Shown: one piece after another, positions 1-9,006 of the stretch
Position numbering within the stretch: position 1 is the stretch's first letter
Layout: each line of letters opens with the position of its first letter
From: Arsenophonus sp045399315
GTDB lineage: Bacteria; Pseudomonadota; Gammaproteobacteria; Enterobacterales; Enterobacteriaceae
NCBI GenBank assembly: GCA_045399315.1
Contig: DAYVGO010000002.1
Span: 1 to 64,000 of the forward strand
Length of the DNA: 64,000 nucleotides
Reading direction: 5' to 3'
Position numbers and translations under genes: made by a program
Notes under the pieces: generated by a model
Database searches by the model: none
Told to the model about the DNA's origin: nothing
The model's input: the letters and a program-made list of their open reading frames with translations, nothing else

Positions 1-66
1 CAGATTAAAATCTTTCATTGATAGCAATAAGATAGCTGGTGATTTATGACACACCTGATTGATAAG

Positions 67-102
67 AACGCTACTATCAGCCATGAGCATGATAGTAGCG
101 TT
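67..102 (-). terminator. Hairpin just downstream of the 58-aa gene
   Basis: A perfect 13-bp inverted repeat (67-79 with 90-102, arm AACGCTACTATCA) with a 10-base loop starts six bases after the stop codon of the small minus-strand gene at 109-285. The tail on the minus strand (CTTATCAATC) is only mildly T-rich, so termination strength is uncertain. Its position directly after a stop codon supports a terminator role. Confidence 0.6.
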
Positions 103-108
103 ATTTGG

Positions 109-285
109 CTATGAAGTTAGAACTATTTCTCTGTCTTGTTGTAGAGGATTTACTAGTGTTAATTCGTTGCTTGTCGGCTGGTCTTCATTTGGTATATTTG
201 CATTATCTATTTTTTTGTGCTGGTTTGGATTTGATATAGACGATAACCAGTAAGATGATGAAATAGTAGAATCGATAGACGGCAT
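109..285 (-). CDS. Unrecognised 58-residue protein
   Basis: This short gene has an excellent ribosome binding site (TAAAGGAG) seven bases before the ATG at 285 and a hairpin terminator directly after its stop codon, which together make it a likely real gene despite its length. The protein starts MPSIDSTISSSYWLSSIS and is rich in Ser, Thr, Asn and Gln, with no Cys and no membrane segment. The Ser-rich amphipathic start resembles the loose composition of type III secretion signals, but that is only a compositional remark. I do not recognise the family. It could also be the intact front end of a longer lost gene, although the tight terminator argues against this. Confidence 0.55.
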   Translation of the reverse strand: MPSIDSTISSSYWLSSISNPNQHKKIDNANIPNEDQPTSNELTLVNPLQQDREIVLTS

Positions 286-563
286 CACAATGCTCCTTTA
301 TTTAACTAAAATATAACAAATAAATGTTAAATTCTTTCATAAAAAACTTTTCTATCCATTCATATATTTTCATATATACAGTGGTAAGCTGATCAAGTGA
401 GTAACATTAAACTTTGATCAATGATGGTTGTGGTTTTTATGATAATATTTTTCGATATGTAGATATAATTGAATAACATCAGTGCGTTATTTGTAAAATA
501 TACTGCTGTGATTTTTATGTTGTTATTGATTGAGCCAACATATTGGATGTTTTAAAACAGAAT

Positions 564-592
564 TGATCAGTTGAGATAAACTCAACTGATCA
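564..592 (-). terminator. Hairpin terminator of the MFS pseudogene
   Basis: A perfect 12-bp stem (TGATCAGTTGAG at 564-575 with its complement at 581-592) and a 5-base loop lie six bases beyond the old stop codon at 598. The minus-strand tail is ATTCTGTTTT, a weak U-tract. Confidence 0.6.
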
Positions 593-597
593 TAAAT

Positions 598-1771
598 TTA
601 TAATTTTTGATATTTAGTAAGCATTAATAACATAGTGGTAACTAACATTAAAATATAAATCATCCATAGATATAAATTCATTTCAATAAAGAAACTACCT
701 ATCCCACCGATTATAGAAGGAATGACTAACGAAGCTGAGCCCATTAGCACTGAGGTCGCTCCCAGGCTATTTTTTTGGCTACTCATTGTTAGATAGGTAT
801 ATAGTGATTCAAATAATCCACCAGTAAACATAATAATGGCAAAGAAAGTGATGGTATTGGTTTGGTAGATAAATATTAGGATAAATAAAATGATTAATAT
901 TTGCAGCGATTTTAGCCAAATGGATAATATTTGTGTGGCACTAAATTTCCGTAACAATTTACTAGATAAAAACGCGCTAACAGTAAAAAAAGACCGATAA
1001 TAGTCAAATAGATACCTAATATTGAGGCGCTAGCGCCAAATTTGATCATGAAAATAAAAGGAGCCACGGTTACATAACAATAAATTAATGAAAAAGATAA
1101 ACCGAGCGATAAGCAAGGTAAATAAAATTTAGCTTGGCAGGCGATATGTTTATATATATTGGTTGTTTTGCGCCAGGAAAAAGTTGTCTGTTTTTTTACT
1201 TTTAGCGTTTCAGGAAAAGCAAAAAAGACATAAACAATAGTGATTAAGACGTAGATAAAGATTAAACCAAATATGCTACGCCATCCACATAAGTCATTGA
1301 TAAAAAGCTAATTAACGGTGACGCAATAGGGACAAAGCCTTCAATCGTAATGATGATGCTATATATAGCATGGCGACAGTACCTCACGAAACATCACATA
1401 CCACGCTGACTGAGGTGACTAAAGTAATGGCAATACTTAATCCTTGCATAACACGAATAATTAAGAAAGACATACAGACTAGCTGCTTGCGTCAATATAA
1501 ATGTTGTCACTACATGGATACCAACGCCGGTTAACGTAATTCTACGGCGGCCTATTGCATTAGAAGGTGGGCCAAATATTAATTGTCCTAGACCAATTGC
1601 CAATGTGTAGACCATAATTGAAAGTTAGGTTGATGAGATGCTTTTATTAAATTCTTTTGCTATATCTGGCATAGAAGGTAAATAAGTATCCATCCCTAAA
1701 ATACTCATCATGGTTACCAAGGCTAAGCCAAAAGTAAAGAAGCCCAAATTTTGTCTGTTAATTTTTTTCAT
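598..1771 (-). pseudogene. Broken drug-resistance MFS transporter (Bcr/CflA family)
   Basis: The reading starts with ATG at 1771 (MKKINRQNLGFFTFGLAL) and shows the N-terminal signature GMDTYLPSMPDIA typical of Bcr/CflA/CmlA-type proton antiporters, followed by the loop motif GPPSNAIGRRR of the major facilitator superfamily. An in-frame TAA interrupts codon 49, where the family usually has Gln. More breaks follow: a shift near 1470-1480, another near 1300-1390, and a one-base shift at the A7/T7 run at 985-991, after which the last 120 codons (598-957) read well as transmembrane helices. Full length would be about 390 codons, normal for the family. The gene cannot make a working transporter. 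The exact substrate is not predictable. Confidence 0.85.
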
Positions 1772-2152
1772 AAACATTTCCCTTTATGTAAAATTTTATT
1801 TCATGCATGTAGGAAAATTTCTGATAGATATTCAAACGGAGTTGATGCTCACTAGCAAACTTTTTTATTTAGCATTAACTTAGTTTTATATGGCTTGCTA
1901 TTTTTTAAATCGTATTTCATTAAAATTATAGAAATTGAACGAAATAAAATGTAAGTACATTACTGTATTAGAGTTTTTTAATTAATAAGATGTTGATGAA
2001 AAATAAATTTACTTTGCGGTAATTAAATCATTATATGATAGTGAGATATTAAAAAAGACATCATTACTTTGGAATAAGCTAATAAATAACAGTATGCTAT
2101 TTTCTTTGTTAATTTTAATGGGCAAATTTTTTATTTTTATAATAACTAGCAA
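1772..2152. other. Gene-free AT-rich spacer
   Basis: This spacer lies between the MFS relic, which is transcribed away from it, and the mgtE relic, which is transcribed towards it. I see no credible gene, only AT-rich sequence that would include the old MFS promoter. Confidence 0.5.
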
Positions 2153-2175
2153 AGGCTCGGTAACTGACCGAGCCT
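2153..2175 (-). terminator. Terminator of the mgtE pseudogene
   Basis: A 9-bp GC-rich stem (AGGCTCGGT at 2153-2161 with ACCGAGCCT at 2167-2175) and a 5-base loop lie just past the mgtE stop codon. The minus-strand tail is TTTGCTAGTTATT. Confidence 0.7.
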
Positions 2176-2183
2176 GTTGTTTG

Positions 2184-3190
2184 TTATATATTGAGGACAA
2201 CCTTAGCAATTTTGAAGTAAATAATCAGACCAGTACCATCAACTAGCGTTGTGATAAATGGTGCTGAAACTACCGCAGGATCAATGCCACACCTTTTAAG
2301 TAATAGAAGAATGACAGAGGAGACAATCGCTGACTAGAGAGTAATACAGATCAGCGCCAGACTGACTAACAATACAAATATCCCAACTAATATTCATAAA
2401 GCTGGTACGCAGGATCCCGGCTGTCCCTAATGTGATGGCAATTAATACTGCAGTAGACATTTCTTTACGCAAGATCTGCCATAGATGGTTAATTGAAAGT
2501 TCACCAATAGCCATTGAACAAACGATAGTTGATGTAATCTGTGTACCACCGTTGCCACCAATAATAGAATAAAAAAGCTAAAGCAATAACAGTTTCTAAT
2601 TGATCTTCAGATGATTTGATAACAGTGCTGGTATAGGCTTCAGTAATAAACTGTAAAAGCAACCAAACACTTCGTTTTTTCCATAATTCAAAAGGACTCA
2701 TTTGTAGATAAGATTTGTCTAACGGTAAACTACCACCTTGTAGTTGAGCATCTTCGGTGGCATCATCTTCCAATATGTGATCAATTTCTCGTTCGCTAAG
2801 TGCACCAACTAATACTCCTTTATCTAATACCGGTACCAGATCAAAACCACAGTCATGCAATGATTTTGCTAATTTGGTGCGTTTATCGCCAGGCGCAAAA
2901 AAGAAAAATTTGGGGTGCATAAGTTTGTTGATACTATCACTGTCAGTAGGATGTTTTAATAGTGATTTCACTGCTAAAATACCCATTAATTTATTATTAG
3001 TGGTAATGAAAATTTGGTTAGTGATATTATTTTTCTCAAGTTTTTCCAGAAAAACTTTTTTTGCTTCAGTAACAGAAATATGTTCTGGTAGAGTCATATA
3101 ATTCTGCGTCATATATGAAGCAGCAGTCGCGTTTGCCTGGTCAACATGATAGCGAGGTTTAAATGTGTTTGGTTGGATAGGTAAAGCCAT
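2184..3190 (-). pseudogene. mgtE: Broken magnesium transporter MgtE
   Basis: The front part (about 195 codons from ATG 3190, preceded by AGGAGA) contains two CBS repeats ending in LVGALSEREIDHIL, then the conserved entry to the membrane domain SPFELWKKR and EAYTSTVI. A frameshift at a T-run near 2570 switches frame just before the pore signature that should read GGNGGTQ; the sequence resumes in another frame (TSTIVCSMAIGEL), shifts again near 2340-2390, and ends with a recognisable last helix and TAA at 2184-2186. The large N-terminal MgtE domain is absent, so the parent was probably the short CBS-plus-membrane form. MgtE is a Mg2+-gated Mg2+ channel of the inner membrane. An M-box-like leader lies upstream, which supports the identity. 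Confidence 0.9.
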
Positions 3191-3204
3191 AAAAGTCTCC
3201 TATA

Positions 3205-3352
3205 GGTTTTAGCTTCTAACAACGTATTCCAATTGGAAAGTTACTTTTGTAAGACCTTGATTAGATCATACCTGTTTTACCAATACAAACTTGTCTCCAT
3301 GCAAGTACGGTAGTAACTTTTGTTTGTTAGGTAGCCTCGCCATAACGAGATC
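3205..3352 (-). promoter_or_regulatory. M-box-like magnesium riboswitch upstream of mgtE
   Basis: On the minus strand the leader carries blocks in the same order as the M-box (ykoK leader) aptamer: TCGTTATGGCGAGGCTACC against the family TCGTTAGGTGAGGCTCCT, then CTACCG, GGAGAC, ATTGGTAAAACAG against AATGGGTCAACAG, and a closing TTAGAAGCTAAAAC against GTGCTAAAGCTC. A 9-bp helix can also form between AAAGTTACT and AGTAACTTT inside it. M-boxes sense Mg2+ and shut off Mg2+ importers such as MgtE, so the position fits exactly. The assignment is by eye; a covariance model is needed to settle it. The controlled gene is dead. Confidence 0.6.
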
Positions 3353-3625
3353 GTTTATTGTATTTCACGTCAACAGTGTTGAACGCCAGCGATTATAAGT
3401 TCACTTATCTCAATTACAATTTTTTCTTAAAGCTGTTTAGTTAAGATTTAACAAAATTAAATTTTGACAGTGAAAAATAAGGAAATGTTGTCTTTACTTT
3501 ATTATAAAGTAAAAAATATGATTGTTTGAAATATGAATGAATAAAAATTTAGATTGGTTTTAATAAAAATATTATAAAGGGTTTTAACTTTCTGTTATTT
3601 ATTATTTTAAATAAGTTGATTTATA

Positions 3626-4165
3626 TTACATAAATGTTGTTGGTGCGATGATAGTAAATGCGTCTTTAACAATTAAAATAAATACTATGGCCCAAACAGC
3701 AGCAGATAATAAGTAGATACTGTATACTTTGGTTCTGGCCATTAATAGCATACTGGCTGCTAACGAGATCATATATCTTAATACCGCAATAAAACGTGAT
3801 GTAAATAACACTATCATCCCTTGATTTTGCAGCTTGTGATGTGCGTTATCAATGGTCGATTGGTAACGGCTAAAAAAGTGACTAAATAATTTTCTGGTGG
3901 TTATTTGATTACCCAAATAATAGGAAATTATTGAACCGCTAGTTGCTCCTAACGTAATAGCTAACCAAACTAAAGTTATATTTAGTTCAGTAGACTGGCT
4001 GTAATACCGGTTAATAACATAACGGATGCAGGTGGTAAAAAAAAGATAAAGCAACAGTAGATTTCTCATGGCGATGTTAAATAATATCGTAAATAACCAT
4101 ATTGGATGTAAATTAAATTCTGACTAAAATATATTTGGATATGTCATAAATTGTTCTGTTTTCAT
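3626..4165 (-). pseudogene. Broken DedA-family membrane protein
   Basis: The C-terminal half (3626-4000) shows the DedA hallmark FTSRFIAVLRYMISLAASM preceded by WLAITLGATSGSIISYYLG. DedA proteins are inner-membrane proteins linked to lipid flipping and proton-motive-force maintenance. From the likely start at 4165 (MKTEQFMTYPNIF) an in-frame TAG cuts codon 14, and an indel at the A8 run at 4037-4044 shifts the frame; reading the neighbouring frame restores FFLPPASVMLLTGITAS before a second shift returns to the main frame. Total length of about 180 codons suits a short DedA protein such as YohD. Two compensating shifts plus a stop make it non-functional. Confidence 0.8.
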
Positions 4166-4522
4166 GGCGTTATTTTCTCTTTACACAGTTTCTTTGGCCT
4201 GGGATGAAAATATAATAATATAATCTATCTATATTAGAGTAAATAAAAGTTATGTAGTGGTTGATATAATAGAATTATTTTTAATAAATTTAAGTTTAGT
4301 AATTTATTTTTAAATAAAAACTTGCTTAATATGTGCAGATATTAATGAATGGCTGGCAAATGGTGAATTGGCAATTAAATAAAAATCAAAAATATATTTA
4401 TTTAGATGGCAATAAAAAATTTTTGAGTTTAAATGAGCATTAAATCTTGGTAAATAACTGCATAAGATTGATGTTACAATAGTTGTTGTTCAAGTTTGGA
4501 AATCTATAAGTGCTTATTTTTT
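4166..4522. other. Gene-poor AT-rich spacer with one possible mini-ORF
   Basis: This spacer lies between the DedA relic and the fruA relic. It is very AT-rich. The only coding hint is a 32-codon plus-strand frame at 4345-4443, listed separately. Confidence 0.4.
4345..4443 (+). CDS. Possible 32-residue peptide (doubtful)
   Basis: ATG at 4345 opens 32 codons starting MNGWQMVNWQLNKNQKYIYL and ending at TAA 4441. The composition looks protein-like (Trp, Gln, Lys, Tyr in a regular pattern), but no clear ribosome binding site precedes it and I do not recognise a family. It may be chance or the remnant of a longer gene. Confidence 0.2.
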   Translation: MNGWQMVNWQLNKNQKYIYLDGNKKFLSLNEH

Positions 4523-4550
4523 TCATTAACAATAAAGGTATTGTTAATGA
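4523..4550. repeat. 12-bp inverted repeat after fruA
   Basis: TCATTAACAATA at 4523-4534 pairs perfectly with 4539-4550 around the 4-base loop AAGG, nine bases past the fruA stop. On the minus strand it is followed by an A-run instead of a T-run, so it is not a classical intrinsic terminator. It could still act as an RNA 3' end stabiliser for the fru transcript. Confidence 0.5.
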
Positions 4551-4558
4551 CAAAATAA

Positions 4559-6156
4559 TTAGTTGAGTATTTTTTTATTCAATGACGTTTCAACTTCTGG
4601 TCTTTTTAAATAAGCATATAATAACGCACTTAGTAAAGTGCCACATATAATTGCTGACAGATAAGCGATAATAGGTTGTATGGCTCCGGGGATCAACATG
4701 ACAAACAGCCCACCATAAGGCGCCATTAGCGTGACATAAAAATACATAGACAACGCACCGGTAATTGCGCCACCAAGCATACAGATTGGTAATATACGCA
4801 TCGGGTCACAAGCAGCAAAGGAAATAGCACCTTCTGAAATAAAACATAGACCTAAAATGAGCGCGGCTTTACCACCTTCACTTTCATTGGTTGAGAATTT
4901 ATCGTGAGCAATTAGTGTCGCTAACCCCATAGCTAATGGTGGTACCATACCTGCCCCCATAATTGCAGCCATAGGCCCATAAGTTTGCTCATTTAATAAA
5001 GCTACACCAAAGGCATAAGAGGTTTTATTGACCGGGCCTCTCATATCTGTACACATCATTACACCTAAAATAATACCTAAGATCACTGTGTTAGTGGTAC
5101 CTATATTAGTTAACCATTAGGTAAGAGCTGTCATCACTCAAGAAACAGAATTGCCGATAATATAGATCATGGTTAAGCCAATTATTAACGTAGCAAATAA
5201 TGGCACGATTAAGATTGGCTTTAGGGAAGTTATACTTTTAGGTAATGGAAGGTATTGATTGAGTGATTGCACTACATAGCCAGCCAAAAAACCGGCATTA
5301 GTGCTAACCGCTAGCATGCCACCAACTAACTCAGGTGTTAAACCAATTCGATCTGCAATCGAGTAAGCGATATAACCGGATAAAACTGGTACCATTAGTG
5401 CTAAAGCAGAGTGTTTGCCAATTTGCATTAATGCAGCAGCTAATGTACCTTTTTGCTTGGCAGTATCTAAACCAAATATAAAAGAGAAGGCGATGAAAAG
5501 TCCACCAGCTACTACCATGGGTAACATGTAGGAAACACCAGTCAGTAGATGACGATAAACGCTTCGGGTGGTTGTTTTCTCGGTTAAGTTGTTCGAGCTA
5601 TTTTTTACTTTGTTTGGTTGATAATATTCAGCTTTAGCTAATGCATTATCCATTTCTTGAGCTGTTTTTTTTTAACGCTAAGCTGGTTGAGGTGTGATAA
5701 ATACGCTTACCGGAAAATTTGGCTAAATCAACTTCAATATCCGTGGCAGTAATAATAAAATCAGCGTCATTGATCTCTGCTGGGGTAATTTCATTGCCTA
5801 TTCCAACCGAACTACGGGTTTCTACTTTGAGTTGCCAACCTCGTTTTTTAGCTTCATTTTCTAATGCTTCTGCAGTCATGAAAGTATGGGTAACCCCAGT
5901 AGGGCAAGCTGTAACAGCTAAGACACGGTAATTTTTTGCTATTGCTCGCTTAATAAAATTAGTTCCGTCGGCAATAATTGCTTTATTTTCAGCAATAGAG
6001 AGAATTTTTTCAGATTCCAGTATTGTTAGGATTTCATCTGCAAAAAAACTTTTTTACCAACTAATTGAAGTTCATCAGGTATATATTCACCAATAACAAT
6101 AATTAATTCAGCTTCAGCGGTATTTGGGGTGAATGGATAATAGCGATTGTTTTCAT
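4559..6156 (-). pseudogene. fruA: Broken fructose PTS permease EIIBC
   Basis: FruA imports fructose while phosphorylating it to fructose 1-phosphate. Relics in order are: a degenerate start at ATG 6156 (MKTIAIIHSPQ then a shift), the IIB active-site segment VTACPTGVTHTFMTAEALE (about 5865-5925), the IIC entry RHLLTGVSYMLPMVVAGG, and the late IIC segment TYGPMAAIMGAGMVPPLAMG. Breaks include an early frameshift near 6100, another near 6050, an indel in the T9 run 5665-5673, and two in-frame stops (TGA and TAA) at about 5104-5140. A short in-frame deletion has also removed part of the IIC loop after GGMLAVSTNAG. It is the last gene of the fruBKA operon and follows fruK by 11 bases. Confidence 0.93.
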
Positions 6157-6167
6157 CAAGATATTCC

Positions 6168-7109
6168 TTATATTTGAAATGGGATCAGAGCAACATGATT
6201 CATCATTTTTGTCAGTTGTTCCCGATCCATGCCCTTTACATTACCTTGGCTGACTGATATGGCACTGATAGCTGTTGCTAAGCGCAATGTATGTTCACTT
6301 GTTTGCCGCATCAATAAGCCATAAATTAAACCACCGACCATTGCATCTCCTGCACCGACTGTACTAACAACCTGACATTTTGGTGGGGTTGCTAACCAGG
6401 CACCTGATGTGTTGACCCACATTGCACCTTCTTCACCTAAGGAAATGACAACGTGAGCAATGTCTTGGCTACGTAATTGCTGTGCTGCTTTGGCAATTTC
6501 TTGATGGGTAGGTAAGGGATGACCAATCCAGGTTTCTAATTCATGTCGGTTTGGTTTTACTAACCAAGGAGTGGCTTTTAAGCCAGCAATCAATGCTTCC
6601 CGGCTACTATCAAATATGACGCATATACATTGATTACGTAACTGTTTCATCCAGTCAGTAAAATCATCTAAATCGATACCTTTTGGTAAACTACCACTAA
6701 CACATACCATATCAAATTGACTTAGCCAGCTAAGTGAATCTTTGGCAAAATGCTGCCAATCCTGCTTATTTACTTCAAATCCGGAAAAATTAAAATCGCT
6801 AACCACGCTATTCTTTTCTGTCAGTTTAACGTTAATTCGAGTTCTACCTTCGACGACATGAAAACGATTTGTGATTCCTCGCTGACTGAAATCATGTTGA
6901 AAACCATTTAGATTTTCTTGGCCTAAAAAACCACCGACTGTGACATTGATATTTAGATTTTTTAAGGTATTAGCAACATTAATACCTTTACCTGCTGGAT
7001 ATAATCCAAGGGTTGTCACTAAGTTGACGGTACCTTTTTCAATATTGTCTAACATGCCGACTAAATCATAGGCAGGATTTAATGTTATGGTAGCCACCTT
7101 GCCTTTCAT
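6168..7109 (-). CDS. fruK: 1-phosphofructokinase
   Basis: FruK phosphorylates fructose 1-phosphate to fructose 1,6-bisphosphate with ATP in the cytoplasm. The 313-residue protein is full length for the PfkB/ribokinase family: GKGINVA at residues 41-47 is part of the substrate site and VGAGDAMVGG at 251-260 carries the catalytic Asp255 and the anion hole. The ATG at 7109 overlaps the old fruB stop in an ATGA arrangement. It is the only undamaged gene of the fru operon, lying between a broken fruB and a broken fruA, so its normal substrate is no longer supplied by this transporter. It may persist because decay is recent, or because of a side role such as ATP-dependent sugar-phosphate metabolism or Cra control. 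Confidence 0.95.
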   Translation of the reverse strand: MKGKVATITLNPAYDLVGMLDNIEKGTVNLVTTLGLYPAGKGINVANTLKNLNINVTVGGFLGQENLNGFQHDFSQRGITNRFHVVEGRTRINVKLTEKNSVVSDFNFSGFEVNKQDWQHFAKDSLSWLSQFDMVCVSGSLPKGIDLDDFTDWMKQLRNQCICVIFDSSREALIAGLKATPWLVKPNRHELETWIGHPLPTHQEIAKAAQQLRSQDIAHVVISLGEEGAMWVNTSGAWLATPPKCQVVSTVGAGDAMVGGLIYGLLMRQTSEHTLRLATAISAISVSQGNVKGMDREQLTKMMNHVALIPFQI

Positions 7110-8203
7110 GTAATTTCCTCATCTATATTGGCGTTAATTACTTGTTCAATAGCATGGTTGCTTGGGTGTCAGGACCACTGATCTTAAATTGAATATGGTG
7201 ATTTTGACATGCAACTAATCCGATAACACTCATTATATTATGACCATTGGCCGGAATTCCGCTACCGTCCAAGTTAATAATAGTTACTTTATTGTTAAAT
7301 TTTTTATAGTATTAACTAATTGCGAATTTGGGTGTGTATGTAATCCATGTTTATTGTTTAAAGTAAACTCTACGGATAGTGTGCCTTTTTCTTCGTTCGT
7401 TTCAGTCGCTAGTAAGCTAAACACTTGTATAGCATCTTGTGCTTGTAGCAATTTTTCTGTTTTTTTATCGATCAATAAATTAGCCAAATTATTTAAGGTG
7501 TAATTAGCTCGATCATCTTTGCATGATAGGGTGATAAGTAGGCAAAGTTGATGATCTTGATGAGATAACGGTTTTTTAGGACGGGCAATTGCTATCGCTG
7601 TTTTTAAATTACCTTTCTTACTATCACTAAGCCAGATACCTTGGCCTAAATAAAGCGGTGGATTGGTGATCACATCAACGATGAAATCATTATTAATGGC
7701 ATTTGCATCCTGTAATTGATTAATATTTAACTCTTGAGTGTCATAATATGGTTGGTATCAACATCTAAAGAGATAATGGAAGGTTTGAAAATAAAGTTAT
7801 CAATTGGTTTTTCACCGAGCAATAAATTATGGATAGTGTTTACAGAGGTAGTGGTTGCCATTCGTTTAGCAATATTTTCATCATTTAGGATATGTGTCAA
7901 TTGTCGTAATAGGGTTAAATGTTCCTCTGCTTTAGCTACAATGCTGATGACAATATAAGCTTTCTGCCCATTATCCCACTTTATACCTTGTAGAAATTGA
8001 AATATTTGTACCTCAGTCTGTAATACATTATTGCGGGTTTCTACAGTACCATGAGGAATGGTAATGCCATTGCCTAGATAGGTTGAGGCTTGATTTCCCC
8101 TTTTTTGTATACCGGTAAGGTAGTCTGGAGTAACGTAACTCACATTGATCAATGCTTGTGCAATTTGTGCTAAGTGGATATCTTTTTTGGGCACATCAAA
8201 CAT
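7106..8203 (-). pseudogene. fruB: Broken fructose PTS diphosphoryl transfer protein (EIIA-FPr)
   Basis: FruB passes phosphate from enzyme I to FruA. The N-terminal EIIA domain is open (ATG 8203, MFDVPKKDIH) and keeps the active-site motif GNGITIPHGT. A one-base loss after HIMTL (near 7740) breaks the linker; the rest reads on in another frame (PLYLGQGIWLSDSKKGNLKT) into the HPr-like domain, where the usual HGLHARP is HGLHTHP, changing the key Arg. A second loss in an A-run (near 7290) and a third near 7160 follow. Homology continues to the TGA that overlaps the fruK start. Normal length is about 375 codons, and all of it can still be traced. Confidence 0.92.
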
Positions 8204-8226
8204 GTTTTCTCCTATTCACATTAGTG

Positions 8227-8300
8227 ATTGAAACGCTGCAATTTTTATAAAATAAAAAAATATTTTAGGTTTTATTTAATGCAAGCTGAATCGTTTCAAT
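8227..8300 (-). promoter_or_regulatory. fru promoter region with two Cra (FruR)-like operators
   Basis: GCTGAATCGTTTCAAT at 8285-8300 is a near-perfect match to the Cra consensus (GCTGAAWCGTTTCAAT), and a weaker inverted copy TTGAAACGCTGCAA lies at 8229-8242, close to the fruB start. The two-site layout around the promoter is the one known for enterobacterial fruBKA. Cra represses and is relieved by fructose 1-phosphate. The sites remain although the operon is broken. Confidence 0.75.
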
Positions 8301-9006
8301 TTGCATATAACTTTAGATAAAAAGGGATATCATTATCTAATGATAATTTGTATTTTTATGAGTCTGTTCACAAATAAGATGCTTCTTGATTGCTTAAATG
8401 AAAAAATATAAGTCTAGGTTGGCAAAATAAAAAAGTGAAAATAAGTTAATTGATATAAAAATGTGATCATAATAGTAGATTAAAATAAGATAATTAAATT
8501 TTAGCAATTAATATCTTAAATTAGATAAATATTATGTATCTATGTTAATTAATTTAAATCAATGTAGTAGTTTTAGATATTTGTTATTGTTCACTTTAAA
8601 TATTTTCTAAGTTATATCAAGTAGTAAGCTAGTCATTTAGTTAGTTTTTTATTAAAGATTGGATTGTAATTAAATTTGTGTTTATTTTAACTGTTATTTT
8701 TTTATGTAAAAATAAAGTTATTATTTATGTGTATTTAAGTAACTATTTTTAATTTAATATCACAAATTAATAAGTTATTTACATTTTGATAAACTGTAGT
8801 GAACCGATATTTATTTTTTTAGCAAAATAGAAAAATCGCAATTATGTGACAATATTGTTTATTATTTTATGCATGAAGTTAGATTTATTGTCTTTTGTTA
8901 ATTAATTCGATAGAATTGCGTTATAACATAACAAATTTATTTTAACTCTTTACCTCTATTGAATGAATTTTATTTTCACCAAATCAATCAGGGAGTTTCT
9001 ATTCTT
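8301..9006. other. Long AT-rich spacer without a recognisable gene
   Basis: This spacer lies between the divergent fru operon and the DUF1624 gene. It is strongly AT-rich with many short A and T tracts, the type of DNA that attracts H-NS-like proteins. I see no open frame with a ribosome binding site and no convincing RNA fold. A TATAAC hexamer near 8922 could serve the downstream gene. Confidence 0.45.

Noticed and set aside
59..253. Plus-strand open frame of 64 codons opposite the small gene
   Set aside because: It starts inside the hairpin at 67-102, has no ribosome binding site, and lies antisense to the much better supported gene at 109-285.
2009..2209. 66-codon minus-strand frame after mgtE
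   Set aside because: It is the shifted continuation through the mgtE end and its terminator.
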